Source: WRGT01 sp942493035
Lineage (GTDB): Bacteria > Spirochaetota > UBA4802 > UBA5550
Reading direction: 5' to 3'
Assembly (NCBI GenBank): GCA_942493035.1
Contig: OW818666.1
Coordinates: forward strand, 4,526,001 to 4,590,000
DNA: 64,000 nucleotides
The position numbers and the translations under genes are program-made. Below, one piece after another: positions 54,545 to 63,855 of this stretch. A model generated the notes under the pieces. The model ran no database searches, was not told the DNA's origin, and saw only the letters and a program-made list of their open reading frames with translations. Position 1 is the stretch's first letter. The number at the start of each line of letters is the position of its first letter.

Positions 54545-55268
54545 GAAAGGGCCCCCTGGTTGTATCCGGATGAAGTTTATATATTTTATGTGAGCATATG
54601 TATGAAGCTTACTTTAGTCTGAATTCCCCGGCATGGAAGTTTTTAAAGTTGTGTCTGCGTCAAAATAAAAGCAGATCTGCTTATTATCAGATTAGAGCTT
54701 CTGTATACATTCTTCAATTATGCTAATATGTTATTTTGAATGTCAAAGATTTTTTGAGATAATCCGAATTTCTATTCGCAAAATCATCCTCTTTTTTTGA
54801 CTGAATCAACTTCGTAAATCTATATGATGGCAAAAAACGGTTTTAAAGAGTCTAAAGATTCTTGTGTATAATAATATCGAGACCGGTATATTGAGACAGA
54901 AAATATTTTTGATCCTGGATATCTATAATTTTTCTTTACCGCTCCAGGGGTGCGGTGGAGATAAAGTGTAACCAGTTTATGAGTACTTACAGTTTTTTCA
55001 GAAAAACTTATGTATAGAAAGACGGACCATCTTGAAGATAAAAAGTATAAAATGGCTTACATGCAAATATTAATTGAATGTTAAAAGTTAATACTACTGT
55101 AACATTCAGTTGTTATGCGTTATGCGGTATACCTGAATGGCTGTTTTTTTGTTACAGCGTGGTTAAATATAACGGTTATATCAGCCGTCAGAATCCAACA
55201 GGTTGACCTTTGATAAAGTTTCAGCAAGTATTGGTTTATAAAAATTAATGCTTTGTTGGAGGAAATAA
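54545..55268. other. 724-bp gap before amt
   Basis: No coding region seen. Around 54935-54990 a GCGGTGGAGATAAAG ... GTTTATGAGTACTTAC segment resembles the right half of the element at 61654-61742. A TGGCTGTTTTTTTGTT stretch near 55138 is only a poor match to a sigma-54 promoter. Confidence 0.4.
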
Positions 55269-56486
55269 ATGATTAATGCGGCTGATACAGTATGGATGCT
55301 TATTGCAACAGCTCTTGTAATGATGATGACCCCGACCCTCGGTTTTTTTTACGGGGGTCTTGTAAGAAAGAAAAACATTCTATCTGTGCTCATGCAGTGT
55401 ATGGTTATTCTTTCAGTGATATCAATTCAGTGGGTGTTGTTCGGATATACACTTGCTTTTGGTCCCGATAAAGGTGGTCTTATCGGCGGATTGGATTTTG
55501 CTTTTTTAAATGGAGTAGGGCTTACTCCGCTGGAAGGACAGACTATTCCGCATCAGCTTTTTGTCTCTTTTCAGATGATGTTTGCTGTTATTACTCCGGC
55601 TCTGATTATAGGAGCGTTTGCTGAAAGGATAAAGTTTTCAGGTTTTCTGCTTTTTACTATCCTATGGTCTACGTTAATATATGATCCTATGGCGCACTGG
55701 GTATGGGCTTCAGGGGGATGGCTGTTCAGCATGGGAGCTCTTGACTTCGCGGGCGGTACTGTAATTCACATAACAGCTGGTATATCGGCTCTTATATTCT
55801 CTATTCTCATCGGTAAAAGAAGAGGTAATGGTACTTCCAGTTCACCTCACAATCTTCCCTTTGCTGTTCTTGGGGCGGCATTTCTCTGGTTCGGATGGTT
55901 CGGTTTTAACGCAGGGAGTGCACTCGGTGTAAAAGGGCAGACAGTTTCAGCTTTTTTAAACACCAATACTGCGGCAGCCGGTGCGGCATTAACCTGGATG
56001 GCGCTTGACTGGTTTGTGCATAAAACTCCAACTGCTCTTGGTGTTATCACCGGGCTTGTGGCGGGACTTGTTGCTATCACACCTGCAGCGGGATTTGTTA
56101 CACCAATGGCTTCAATAGCGATTGGTGCCGGAGGGAGCATGCTGGGATTTATTTTTGTGAGTTATGTAAAGAAGAAATTCGGATATGATGACTCTCTGGA
56201 TGTTTTTGGTGTTCACGGAATTGCCGGAATATGGGGAGCTCTTGCTACAGGATTGTTTGCCAGCAAAGAGATTGGCGGAGTTGATGGACTTTTTTATGGA
56301 AATCCGCATCAGCTATGGGTACAGTTTGTTACAGTAGTAGTTGCTATTGTATTTTCTGCAGTCGGTACGATTGTATTATATAAAATATGTGATCTGCTGG
56401 TTGGAATGAGGGTTGAGGCTCGTGATGAGAATATAGGTCTTGATCTTACACAGCATCATGAAGCAGCCTATACTCTGGTGGATTAA
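55269..56486 (+). CDS. amt: Ammonium transporter Amt
   Basis: A 405-residue, eleven-span Amt/Rh channel. MMTPTLGFFYGGLVRKKN, AHWVWASGGWLFSMGALDFAGG, and DVFGVHGIAGIWGALATGLFA contain the twin histidines and phenylalanine gate region. It starts after GGAGG. The P-II gene follows 28 bp later, the standard amt-glnK pairing in which P-II blocks the channel when nitrogen is plentiful. Confidence 0.96.
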   Translation: MINAADTVWMLIATALVMMMTPTLGFFYGGLVRKKNILSVLMQCMVILSVISIQWVLFGYTLAFGPDKGGLIGGLDFAFLNGVGLTPLEGQTIPHQLFVSFQMMFAVITPALIIGAFAERIKFSGFLLFTILWSTLIYDPMAHWVWASGGWLFSMGALDFAGGTVIHITAGISALIFSILIGKRRGNGTSSSPHNLPFAVLGAAFLWFGWFGFNAGSALGVKGQTVSAFLNTNTAAAGAALTWMALDWFVHKTPTALGVITGLVAGLVAITPAAGFVTPMASIAIGAGGSMLGFIFVSYVKKKFGYDDSLDVFGVHGIAGIWGALATGLFASKEIGGVDGLFYGNPHQLWVQFVTVVVAIVFSAVGTIVLYKICDLLVGMRVEARDENIGLDLTQHHEAAYTLVD

Positions 56487-56514
56487 TATAAATCGTGAAT
56501 AATGGAGGTAGATA

Positions 56515-56856
56515 ATGAAATATATAATTGCAGTAATCCGTCCTCACAAACTTGAGGATGTAAAGAGAGAACTTGAAAAGAATGAAATACATCTTATGAC
56601 TGTTGTTGATGTTTTAGGATGCGGAAGACAGAAGGGTGTAACAGAAGTTTATAGAGGTGTAACAGAAGTTGATAATCTTCTCAGAAAAGTTAAACTTGAG
56701 ATTGCAGTTAATGATGAATATCTCGATAAAGCAATAGCAGCTATCATGACGGCAGCTCCGGAAGGTGATGTTGGTGATGGAAAGATTTTTGTTTTTGATA
56801 TGGCAGAGTGTATCAGAATAAGGACCGGCGAAAAAGGTAATGCAGCTATAGGTTAA
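56515..56856 (+). CDS. glnK: P-II nitrogen regulatory protein
   Basis: A 113-residue P-II protein. The T-loop reads GRQKGVTEVYRGVTEVDNLLRK. Tyr46 is kept, but the uridylylation residue Tyr51 is Glu51. The B-loop and C-terminal signatures (EGDVGDGKIFVFDMAECIRIRTGE) are intact, so ATP/2-oxoglutarate sensing is expected without uridylylation at that tyrosine. Linked to amt, it should gate the transporter. Confidence 0.94.
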   Translation: MKYIIAVIRPHKLEDVKRELEKNEIHLMTVVDVLGCGRQKGVTEVYRGVTEVDNLLRKVKLEIAVNDEYLDKAIAAIMTAAPEGDVGDGKIFVFDMAECIRIRTGEKGNAAIG

Positions 56857-56860
56857 AAAA

Positions 56861-56892
56861 TAAGCCCGCACATTCTAGAATGTGCGGGCTTA
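56861..56892. terminator. Bidirectional terminator between glnK and rluB
   Basis: TAAGCCCGCACATTC pairs perfectly across a TCTAGA centre and is AT-rich on both flanks; it separates convergent genes. Confidence 0.85.
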
Positions 56893-56927
56893 TAATATAA
56901 AAGTATAAAATCCTTTAAAATATTTTA

Positions 56928-57659
56928 TTAAGATTCAGATATAGATTTTTTCAGCAGTTTTACTTCAGTGCTTTTAAGTTCTCTATGATCGCCCTTGGTA
57001 AGTCTTCCCAGAGTGAGCGGACCGTATCCTGTTCTTTTAAGTTTAAGAACATTGTATCCGAGATTTTTGAAAGAGTAACGGATCTGTCTTTTTTTCCCTT
57101 CAATTATCAGTACTTTAACAAATAAGCGTGATCTCTCTGTAACGGTTATTGTTGCCGGTTTTGTTTTGGTTTTAATCTGATGAACAAAATAACCCTTCTC
57201 TATGATCAGACGGTCCTCCTCTTCAAGAGGTTTATCCAGCTGAACCAGATATTCTTTTTTTACTTTAAATGACGGACCGGTAAGTTTGTGAGCAAGATCT
57301 CCATCATTAGTAAATAAAAGAAGCCCCTCTGTATCCTTGTCAAGTCTCCCTATCGGAACAACTCCTGATCTTTTGTACTTCTCAGGGAGAAGGGTCATTA
57401 CCGTTACTCTCCCTTTTTCATCACTTAGAGTTGTGATATAGCCTTTAGGCTTATTAACCATCAGATAGTATGAATTCTTTATAGTTTTTAACTGTTCGCC
57501 CATATACTTTACTATATCGGTATCGCTGTCAATTGTAGTTGATAGATCCTTAACTACTGTTCCATTTACTCTTACATCTCCAGAGAGTATCAGCTCTTCA
57601 ACTTTCCTTCGGGACCCGAGACCGCAGAGTGTAAGATATTTATTTATTCTAACCTTCAT
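56928..57659 (-). CDS. rluB: Pseudouridine synthase, RluB/RsuA family
   Basis: A 243-residue rRNA-modifying enzyme. N-terminal S4 RNA-binding domain (RINKYLTLCGLGSRRKVEELI), catalytic Asp in PIGRLDKDTEGLLLFTNDG, and LIIEGKKRQIRYSF. The YLMVNKPKGYITT segment is typical. Target is probably 23S rRNA, but RsuA-type cannot be excluded. Its start overlaps the end of the upstream SH3 lipoprotein gene by 11 bp. Confidence 0.9.
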   Translation of the reverse strand: MKVRINKYLTLCGLGSRRKVEELILSGDVRVNGTVVKDLSTTIDSDTDIVKYMGEQLKTIKNSYYLMVNKPKGYITTLSDEKGRVTVMTLLPEKYKRSGVVPIGRLDKDTEGLLLFTNDGDLAHKLTGPSFKVKKEYLVQLDKPLEEEDRLIIEKGYFVHQIKTKTKPATITVTERSRLFVKVLIIEGKKRQIRYSFKNLGYNVLKLKRTGYGPLTLGRLTKGDHRELKSTEVKLLKKSISES

Positions 57660-58410
57660 TATCCTTCTTTACATTATCAGTGTCTTCCTCTTTTTTCTGA
57701 AGAGCAGACTCTTCAGTTTCAGATTCAGGATTCACATTTATTTTTTTAAACTTGATTTCATCTTTTTCATCTTCCCTTGAAAGCGTATATTCATCGCCTC
57801 GCCGGATGTAATTCAGATCAACTTCGAAAGTTGTTCCATTCAGAAATATAATTTTATTATTATTAAAGTCGAAATTGTAGTCACCTTCGAATTTTTTTGT
57901 ACTCCCTTTAATATAGGACTTATACTTTCCGTCTTTATAAATTTCAAGGACATGACTGGTAAAATCGTTGAATCTGTTAACACTCCACCATCTTCCGTGC
58001 AGCGCTTCGCTGAGCTCCTTTGTCTCTTTTTCCCAGAACTGGCTCAGGTATGATTCAACATTGTCCCTGTTTGAATCTTTAAGAATATTTATATTGCTCC
58101 CGTAAACCCATCCTGATATTCCATTGCTTAATCTGATTTTATACCAGAAATCAACAGTTCCGCCGACCGGTTTTTTTTCACTCGACTTTTCAAGGACTTC
58201 ACCTACTTCACCCTTTTTCAGCTGAGCTATCCTTGAAGTGAAGATCAGGGGATCAACCCTGAGCGCCGTGTTTGGCGTGATGATTACAGCAAGTGGGTTC
58301 CCCTGGGAATTTTCCGGAATTACAGGGGTTTCCGGTTTCATTTTATTACAGCCGGTTATTAATACTACAAGAACTACCGCTGATATGAAAGATCTCTGTT
58401 TAAATCTCAT
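57649..58410 (-). CDS. SH3-domain lipoprotein
   Basis: A 253-residue lipoprotein (lipobox LITGC). A bacterial SH3-like domain spans about residues 45-110 (LRVDPLIFTSRIAQLKKGEVGEVLEKS ... DFWYKIRLSNGISGWVYGSNI). A lipocalin-like or beta-rich part follows (LHGRWWSVNRFNDFTSHVLEIYKDGKYKS), then a very acidic tail. Envelope-located, possibly binding peptidoglycan. The gene overlaps rluB, an unrelated function. Confidence 0.8.
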   Translation of the reverse strand: MRFKQRSFISAVVLVVLITGCNKMKPETPVIPENSQGNPLAVIITPNTALRVDPLIFTSRIAQLKKGEVGEVLEKSSEKKPVGGTVDFWYKIRLSNGISGWVYGSNINILKDSNRDNVESYLSQFWEKETKELSEALHGRWWSVNRFNDFTSHVLEIYKDGKYKSYIKGSTKKFEGDYNFDFNNNKIIFLNGTTFEVDLNYIRRGDEYTLSREDEKDEIKFKKINVNPESETEESALQKKEEDTDNVKKDNEG

Positions 58411-58574
58411 AATTTGTCCCGCTTATTTTAGTAATTATTGATTATTGCTGTGCCTTGCAGTTGTCAATTAAAAATCCTTAATTATTCTTATATACAGTAT
58501 AAGTAAAAATATCTTGACTCATTAATCTTAAGAGCAGCAGATAAGGGGATTATATATCTCCGGATTTATCCTTT

Positions 58575-59756
58575 ATGTTAAAACGTATACAACTCGTTAT
58601 TTTAAAAAAGCAATTTAAGTATTTTGTACTTATAATAGCAGTTCTGGTATTTTCCACAGGAGCAGCATCTGATAAAAGTATTTCAATTGTCGATGTAAAC
58701 GGAAAAGATTATGTATCTCTCGATGAGTTGATCAGTACTTTTTCAATTGAACATAGCTTCGATCCGGTTTTCCAGAAGGGGCGACTTTATTATAAAAGTC
58801 ATTATATGGTCTATAAAACCGGTTATTCCTGCTCAATAATTGATAATTCAATTGCCGGATCTGATTATCCGGTTATCAGATGGAAGGGGGGAGTCTATAT
58901 CCCTGTTGATCTTGCCTTATCTCTTCTTGAAAATTTTTACAATAAAGATGCAGAAATTATAAAGAATAAAATCATAATTAAGCAGGAAATTCATAGTGCT
59001 GTAAAAAAACCGGAAAAAAATAGTGTGCCGTTAAAAAAAGAGAAGATCGGGTTTATTATTGTAGATGCCGGGCATGGGGGGAAAGATCCTGGAGCTGTGG
59101 GGAAGGGGGGCGTAAAAGAGAAGAATATAACGCTTAATCTTGCCAGAAAAGTTGAAGCTCTTTTAAAAACAAGACTACAAGGCACTAAAATAAAATTAAC
59201 GCGTAATTCTGACAGATTTATCGAGCTTGCTGATAGAGCTGAAATTGCTAACAGGGAACTGAAAAAAGATACAAATGGCATTTTTGTCAGTATTCATGTC
59301 AATGCATCTATAAGCAGCCGAATATCCGGTTTTGAGACATATTTTTTATCTCAAAACCCTACAAATGATGAGGCGAGAAAAACCGCAGCTCTTGAAAACA
59401 ATGTAGTTATTCTTGAAAATTCCCGTAGCGGGAAAAAAAAGTACGAGGATGTCGATTATATAGAAGCGCTTATGATGACAACTCAGATTCAGAAAGAGAG
59501 TTCTCTTCTGGCAGAGATTGTTCAAAAAAAAATAGATAGAGGAATTTCCGAATTTAAATCGAGAGGGGTTCATAAGGCGGATTTTTTTGTTTTAAGGGGC
59601 GCTTTAATGCCGGCTGTTCTTGTTGAAGTCGGATTTATTACCCATCAGAAAGAACTGAAGTATTTAAAAACTGATAAATATCAGGACAAACTTGCTGATG
59701 GTATTGTCGATGGTATTATAACATTCATCAGTCAGTATAATAAACTGATTGAATAA
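58575..59756 (+). CDS. N-acetylmuramoyl-L-alanine amidase (Amidase_3)
   Basis: 393 residues. Signal-anchor-like N-terminus (YFVLIIAVLVFSTGAAS), a copper-amine-oxidase-N-like or AMIN-type domain to about residue 145, then the zinc amidase: VDAGHGGKDPGAVG, VKEKNITLNLA, ISIHVNAS and the catalytic LVEVGFITH. It cleaves the amide between MurNAc and the stem peptide in the periplasm. No strong ribosome site precedes the ATG. A GerMN-domain gene follows 106 bp downstream. Confidence 0.92.
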   Translation: MLKRIQLVILKKQFKYFVLIIAVLVFSTGAASDKSISIVDVNGKDYVSLDELISTFSIEHSFDPVFQKGRLYYKSHYMVYKTGYSCSIIDNSIAGSDYPVIRWKGGVYIPVDLALSLLENFYNKDAEIIKNKIIIKQEIHSAVKKPEKNSVPLKKEKIGFIIVDAGHGGKDPGAVGKGGVKEKNITLNLARKVEALLKTRLQGTKIKLTRNSDRFIELADRAEIANRELKKDTNGIFVSIHVNASISSRISGFETYFLSQNPTNDEARKTAALENNVVILENSRSGKKKYEDVDYIEALMMTTQIQKESSLLAEIVQKKIDRGISEFKSRGVHKADFFVLRGALMPAVLVEVGFITHQKELKYLKTDKYQDKLADGIVDGIITFISQYNKLIE

Positions 59757-59862
59757 TTTTTTGAAAATAATCAGCAAATTTTTTTTTCTTTTGTTTGAAT
59801 TATTGACATAAAAATGAATAAATTTACAATTATACCATAAATCAGCAATTCAGGGAAATATT

Positions 59863-60531
59863 ATGAAGATTATGCCGAAGATTAAAATTTCAGAAATAAA
59901 AAGTAAAATTTTAACGGTCTACAATGATGTTAAAACTTTTGCTCTTAATACAAATGTAAAAATAAGAACTTTAATTGCTGAAACTAAAATCGGGATAAGT
60001 AATAGTACAAAGGAGAGAAACCGGGTAATTATTTTAGCTCTTTCAGCTCTGTTTGTTCTTGATTATGTAATGTTATCATTTCATATTGATAAAAATATAT
60101 TCGATGTTTTCCCATCAATTCCGGTACTTGAAGACAAAAAAACAGTTAATATCTATATACCATCGGAAGGATGTAAAGAGATTCTTACAGAGAAGAGGGA
60201 GATCTATTCAAGTCTTGAAGACGAGTCCCTTGTTCAGAGACTCTTTGATCTTGTTGCAGATGGATCTTATTATGAGAATACTTCAGAGAATGTACCTGTA
60301 AAATTTCTGATTAAAAAAGTATGGCTTGTAAATGAAGATAATGGCGAAGGGAGAGTCTGTGTTATTGATCTCTCACCTGCTACTCTTGAAAAGGATATGT
60401 CTGTGGTAAAGGGATCTGAACAGATGTTCAAAGAATCCCTTGAAAAGACTATCACAGAGAATATCCCCGGCATCAAAAAAGTGATACTTCTTGAGAAAGG
60501 GGTCCCTTTTAGAAAATTATGGGAGATATAA
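59863..60531 (+). CDS. GerMN-domain membrane protein
   Basis: 222 residues. A basic cytoplasmic N-terminus of about 50 residues, one membrane span (VIILALSALFVLDYVML), then an extracytoplasmic GerMN domain (KKTVNIYIPSEGCKEILTEKRE ... CVIDLSPATLEKDM ... KVILLEKGVPFRK). GerMN domains commonly accompany cell-wall amidases, as here. Function unknown; probably in wall remodelling. Confidence 0.8.
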   Translation: MKIMPKIKISEIKSKILTVYNDVKTFALNTNVKIRTLIAETKIGISNSTKERNRVIILALSALFVLDYVMLSFHIDKNIFDVFPSIPVLEDKKTVNIYIPSEGCKEILTEKREIYSSLEDESLVQRLFDLVADGSYYENTSENVPVKFLIKKVWLVNEDNGEGRVCVIDLSPATLEKDMSVVKGSEQMFKESLEKTITENIPGIKKVILLEKGVPFRKLWEI

Positions 60532-60533
60532 TT

Positions 60534-61373
60534 CTATAAAAGCCACTCCCCTTTAAATACTTCAACAGCAGGTCCTGTTAAAAAGACATGGTTGCTTTTT
60601 TCATTCCACTCGGTTTTCAAGTCTCCACCCAGGAGATGAACGGTGATTTTTCTCTCTGTCTGCTTTGAGAGAACACCTGCAACGGTAACTGCCGAGGCAC
60701 CTGTTCCGCAGGCCATTGTTTCGCCTGTACCTCTTTCCCATGTTCTCTGAATTACCTCTTTGCTGTTCACAATCTGGACAAATTCAACATTGGTTCTATT
60801 CGGGAATAGATTTAAATTTTCGATAATGGGGCCATATTTTGCAACAGGGAAATTTTCAGCATCTTCTACAAATATAACTACATGGGGATTTCCCATTGAC
60901 ACGGCTGTGATAGAAAAAGTAACTCCATCAGGGAGATGTAAATTTTCGTTTATAACCATTCCGGGATCGCCAACCATAGGTATTCTTTCTCTTTGAAGAA
61001 CAGGCTCCCCCATATCTACTTTTACAGAATCCACCAGATTATTCTTAATTTTCAGTTCCAGATGTTTAATTCCGCCGCCTGTTTCTATTGAAATGTTCTC
61101 TTTATCTGTCAGTTTGTGGTCATAAACATATTTTGCAAAACAGCGAATACCGTTTCCGCACATTTCAGATTCGCTTCCGTCGGAATTAAACATTCTCATT
61201 CTGAAATCAGCACTTTTCGATTTTAGTATGAGAATAAGACCGTCAGAACCCACACCGAAATTTCTATTGCTCATCTCTTTTGCAAGTTTTGAAGGGGCTT
61301 TTATCTGCTCTTTCAGGTCTTCAATGTATATGTAATCGTTACCGGCGCCATGCATTTTTGTAAATTTAAGCAT
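60534..61373 (-). CDS. dapF: Diaminopimelate epimerase
   Basis: A 279-residue epimerase converting LL- to meso-diaminopimelate for lysine and peptidoglycan. Both catalytic cysteines are in place: MCGNGIRCFAKYV and TMACGTGASAV. GAGNDYI at the N-terminus is characteristic. Convergent with the GerMN gene, the stops separated by 2 bp. Confidence 0.96.
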   Translation of the reverse strand: MLKFTKMHGAGNDYIYIEDLKEQIKAPSKLAKEMSNRNFGVGSDGLILILKSKSADFRMRMFNSDGSESEMCGNGIRCFAKYVYDHKLTDKENISIETGGGIKHLELKIKNNLVDSVKVDMGEPVLQRERIPMVGDPGMVINENLHLPDGVTFSITAVSMGNPHVVIFVEDAENFPVAKYGPIIENLNLFPNRTNVEFVQIVNSKEVIQRTWERGTGETMACGTGASAVTVAGVLSKQTERKITVHLLGGDLKTEWNEKSNHVFLTGPAVEVFKGEWLL

Positions 61374-61653
61374 TGTTAAACTCCATTTATCACAGTAGAG
61401 AAGCCTGTGTGAGATTTATTTTAAAGACTTGTTGTCTATATAAAAAAGTATAATAATTATTATAATAATATTTCAATACAAATTCTCAAAGATATTTGTA
61501 AATAGAAAAAATTTATCGGCAGAGGATAGTCTGCTGTACTTTATATAGAATACCTCCAGGTTTGAGCATTACAATTAATTGTACTATAGCAATAGATTGT
61601 TTTTTAGGCACAACTCTTCGCAAAGTGCGATTAATATCTGCCTTAATTATTTG

Positions 61654-61742
61654 GTAACTGTTCATAAATTGGTGTTAAAAATGCTCTCCGCTGCGCCTGT
61701 GGCGCGGCGGAGATGAAATTCCATCGGTTTTTGAGTAGTTAC
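61654..61742. mobile_element. Small inverted-repeat element
   Basis: An 89-bp stretch beginning GTAACTGTTCATAAATTGG and ending in a near-complement (GTTTTTGAGTAGTTAC), with a GC-rich inner stem (CTCCGCTGCGCC/GGCGCGGCGGAG). A partial relative occurs near 54950. The rest of the 481-bp gap 61374-61854 has no gene. Confidence 0.6.
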
Positions 61743-61854
61743 ATTAATTGCGCTAAAAATACTATTATTTCTTGACAGAAATGTGGAAATGGTATTCTTT
61801 TATAGATAACTTGCTTCAAAAATTAAGTTCATTTTTAAATAATCAGGGAAAAGT

Positions 61855-62580
61855 ATGCGTATAATAAAATTTATATATTTAATTTCTGTGCTCTCTGTTT
61901 CGGGAATGTTGTATGCCGCAGATGTCCCGTCCATAGATATTGAAAAGGTTGTTGAATATAAAGGCTTTAAAGGTGAGTGGATTTCAAATGAAGATTCCGC
62001 TAAACTTGATCAGTTCATTAAAACTTATGGAACCGGAATTAAAGATGTTGTTGCTATAAACGGGAAAAACTATCGTAAAGGGGAGAGAGTCTTTGTACCC
62101 TTTACGGATGTTTACATGGAGTATCTGAAATCAAAGGAATCTATCCCTGCAGGAAATTCTGAAAATGAGTTTATATGGCCTATAGATAAATTTGACAGAA
62201 TAACATCAACTTTCGGAAGAAGGTGGAGCGCGTTTCATGAAGGAATAGATATACCTGCCGGAAGAGGTACTCCTATATTTGCAGCATGTAACGGCCGGGT
62301 AACGCTTTCAAAGTTTCTTGATAATTATGGTAATACTGTATGGATTGAACATAGAGAAAATATGACCACAAGATATACTCATGCTTCACAGCTCCTTGTA
62401 AAAGAGGGGGAAATAGTAAAAAAGGGACAACTCATTGCTTATGTCGGAAGTACAGGAAACTCAACTGGAAATCATCTTCACTTTGAAGTCCGATACTCTG
62501 ACTTCCCTTTAAATCCTCTCGACTTTCTGCCGTTTAATCCGAATGTTAAAAAGGCGCAATATATTAAGCAGATCGACTGA
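61855..62580 (+). CDS. M23-family peptidoglycan endopeptidase
   Basis: A 241-residue secreted protein with signal peptide (ISVLSVSGMLYAAD). A LysM-like remnant follows (residues 55-85, VVAINGKNYRKGERVFVP), then an LytM/M23 domain: FHEGIDIPAGRGTPIFAACNG with the zinc His/Asp, and HLHFEVR with the catalytic histidines. It cuts peptide cross-bridges in the periplasm or activates amidases. Zinc site complete. Confidence 0.93.
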   Translation: MRIIKFIYLISVLSVSGMLYAADVPSIDIEKVVEYKGFKGEWISNEDSAKLDQFIKTYGTGIKDVVAINGKNYRKGERVFVPFTDVYMEYLKSKESIPAGNSENEFIWPIDKFDRITSTFGRRWSAFHEGIDIPAGRGTPIFAACNGRVTLSKFLDNYGNTVWIEHRENMTTRYTHASQLLVKEGEIVKKGQLIAYVGSTGNSTGNHLHFEVRYSDFPLNPLDFLPFNPNVKKAQYIKQID

Positions 62581-62599
62581 TACTTCGAAGATAGTTATT

Positions 62600-62642
62600 A
62601 AATACAAAAAGACCTGCTATGTTAGCAGGTCTTTTTGTATTT
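62600..62642. terminator. Bidirectional terminator
   Basis: 20-bp perfect arms with a TGT loop; the stem ends in AAAAAG/CTTTTT so it can end transcription from both convergent genes. Confidence 0.9.
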
Positions 62643-62662
62643 ATAGAGTAATAAAAATTATA

Positions 62663-63601
62663 TTATTTTGAATCTTTCGCTTCGTTTAGGACTCTCTCTG
62701 TATCAAAATCCATTCTTATTATATCATTCATAAGAGCAGGAATTTCCTTATCGAGCTGATCGAATTGCTTATTGATAATCTTTTCCTCTTCAGGAGTCCC
62801 TTCGTATGCCTCTTTTGTAAGAGTTCCAATCATACCCTTTATAATATCCTGTTTATTTTTCAGAATAAAAAGAATGTTCGGGCCTGATTTTGATCCCCAG
62901 TGGAAACCATCAGGAAGCTCGACTGAAAATGTTTCAGTTATACCGTCGCCATCTGCGTCTTCAGCATAATAAACCTGGCCATCTTTGGTTTTTGCAGCTG
63001 CAAAAGTATAGTATTTTGTAGGACCCTCTTCTCTCAAACGCTTTGGTATAGGAATTCTGTTCATCTTGAAATCAGAATCTTTTCTGTTGATCATGAGTCC
63101 TCTGAAAATATTAACATGCTTCTGGATAAAAGAATCTCTCATTTTAGCATAAAAATCAGAATATCTCTGGGCCAGGTTGTCATTTTTATCTTCAACGATA
63201 AATTTTTTCAGAACTTCAATTCTTCTATCGGTAATTAAGAGATAATCTGGTTTCCCATCGATTGCTCTTGTCCACATTTCATTAAGAACAAGACGGTTCT
63301 CCATCTCCTTGATGAGCCGGTTCTCTTCAACAATTCTCGGGTCGTCAAATCCGTCTTTAAACAGGTACATGTTTTTATCTTTAATTATCAAAAGAGAAGC
63401 TGATGAAGTGTCCTGTTTCTGATGAATTTCAGGATCGATTACATATTCAATCTGCTGATATGCTATTCTATCCTCTGTATATCGGGACACATTATCCAGT
63501 GTTATCTCCTGATATGACAGGTCTCTTGAATAAAGTGATGAGGCAAGTACAAGCAGCAGACAAAGAACAATTGCAGATTTTCCGGTTTTCCTTTTATGCA
63601 T
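62663..63601 (-). CDS. Hypothetical secreted protein
   Basis: A 312-residue protein with signal peptide (IVLCLLLVLASSLYS). It contains one calcium-loop-like EDADGDGITE, ends in a charged coil, and is otherwise unrecognised (SYQEITLDNVSRYTEDRIAY ... DGFHWGSKSG). Probably periplasmic. The gap 63602-63855 upstream is AT-rich; GTATTTATTCATTAAA at 63660 faintly resembles the end of the MITE-like element. Confidence 0.75.
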   Translation of the reverse strand: MHKRKTGKSAIVLCLLLVLASSLYSRDLSYQEITLDNVSRYTEDRIAYQQIEYVIDPEIHQKQDTSSASLLIIKDKNMYLFKDGFDDPRIVEENRLIKEMENRLVLNEMWTRAIDGKPDYLLITDRRIEVLKKFIVEDKNDNLAQRYSDFYAKMRDSFIQKHVNIFRGLMINRKDSDFKMNRIPIPKRLREEGPTKYYTFAAAKTKDGQVYYAEDADGDGITETFSVELPDGFHWGSKSGPNILFILKNKQDIIKGMIGTLTKEAYEGTPEEEKIINKQFDQLDKEIPALMNDIIRMDFDTERVLNEAKDSK

Positions 63602-63855
63602 TTACACCCTCCATGACGCGTAACTATTATTTAAATTTTATGTAACTGATAATCTTTTTAGTATTTATTCATTAAACATTTTTAATAAAAAATTATGACA
63701 CCTACTTAGTAAAAGATGACGTAGATATATAGTTTTTATTTTTCAGCAAATAATCCTGTGCAGCTTAATACACTGAACTAACAGTTAAAAATTACAATAA
63801 TTGCAATATTATAATAATCATTTTTTCAGAACAATTTGTCAAATATTTTATCATT

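Noticed and set aside
55138..55160. Sigma-54 promoter before amt
   Set aside because: The TGGC element is present but the -12 GC dinucleotide is missing.
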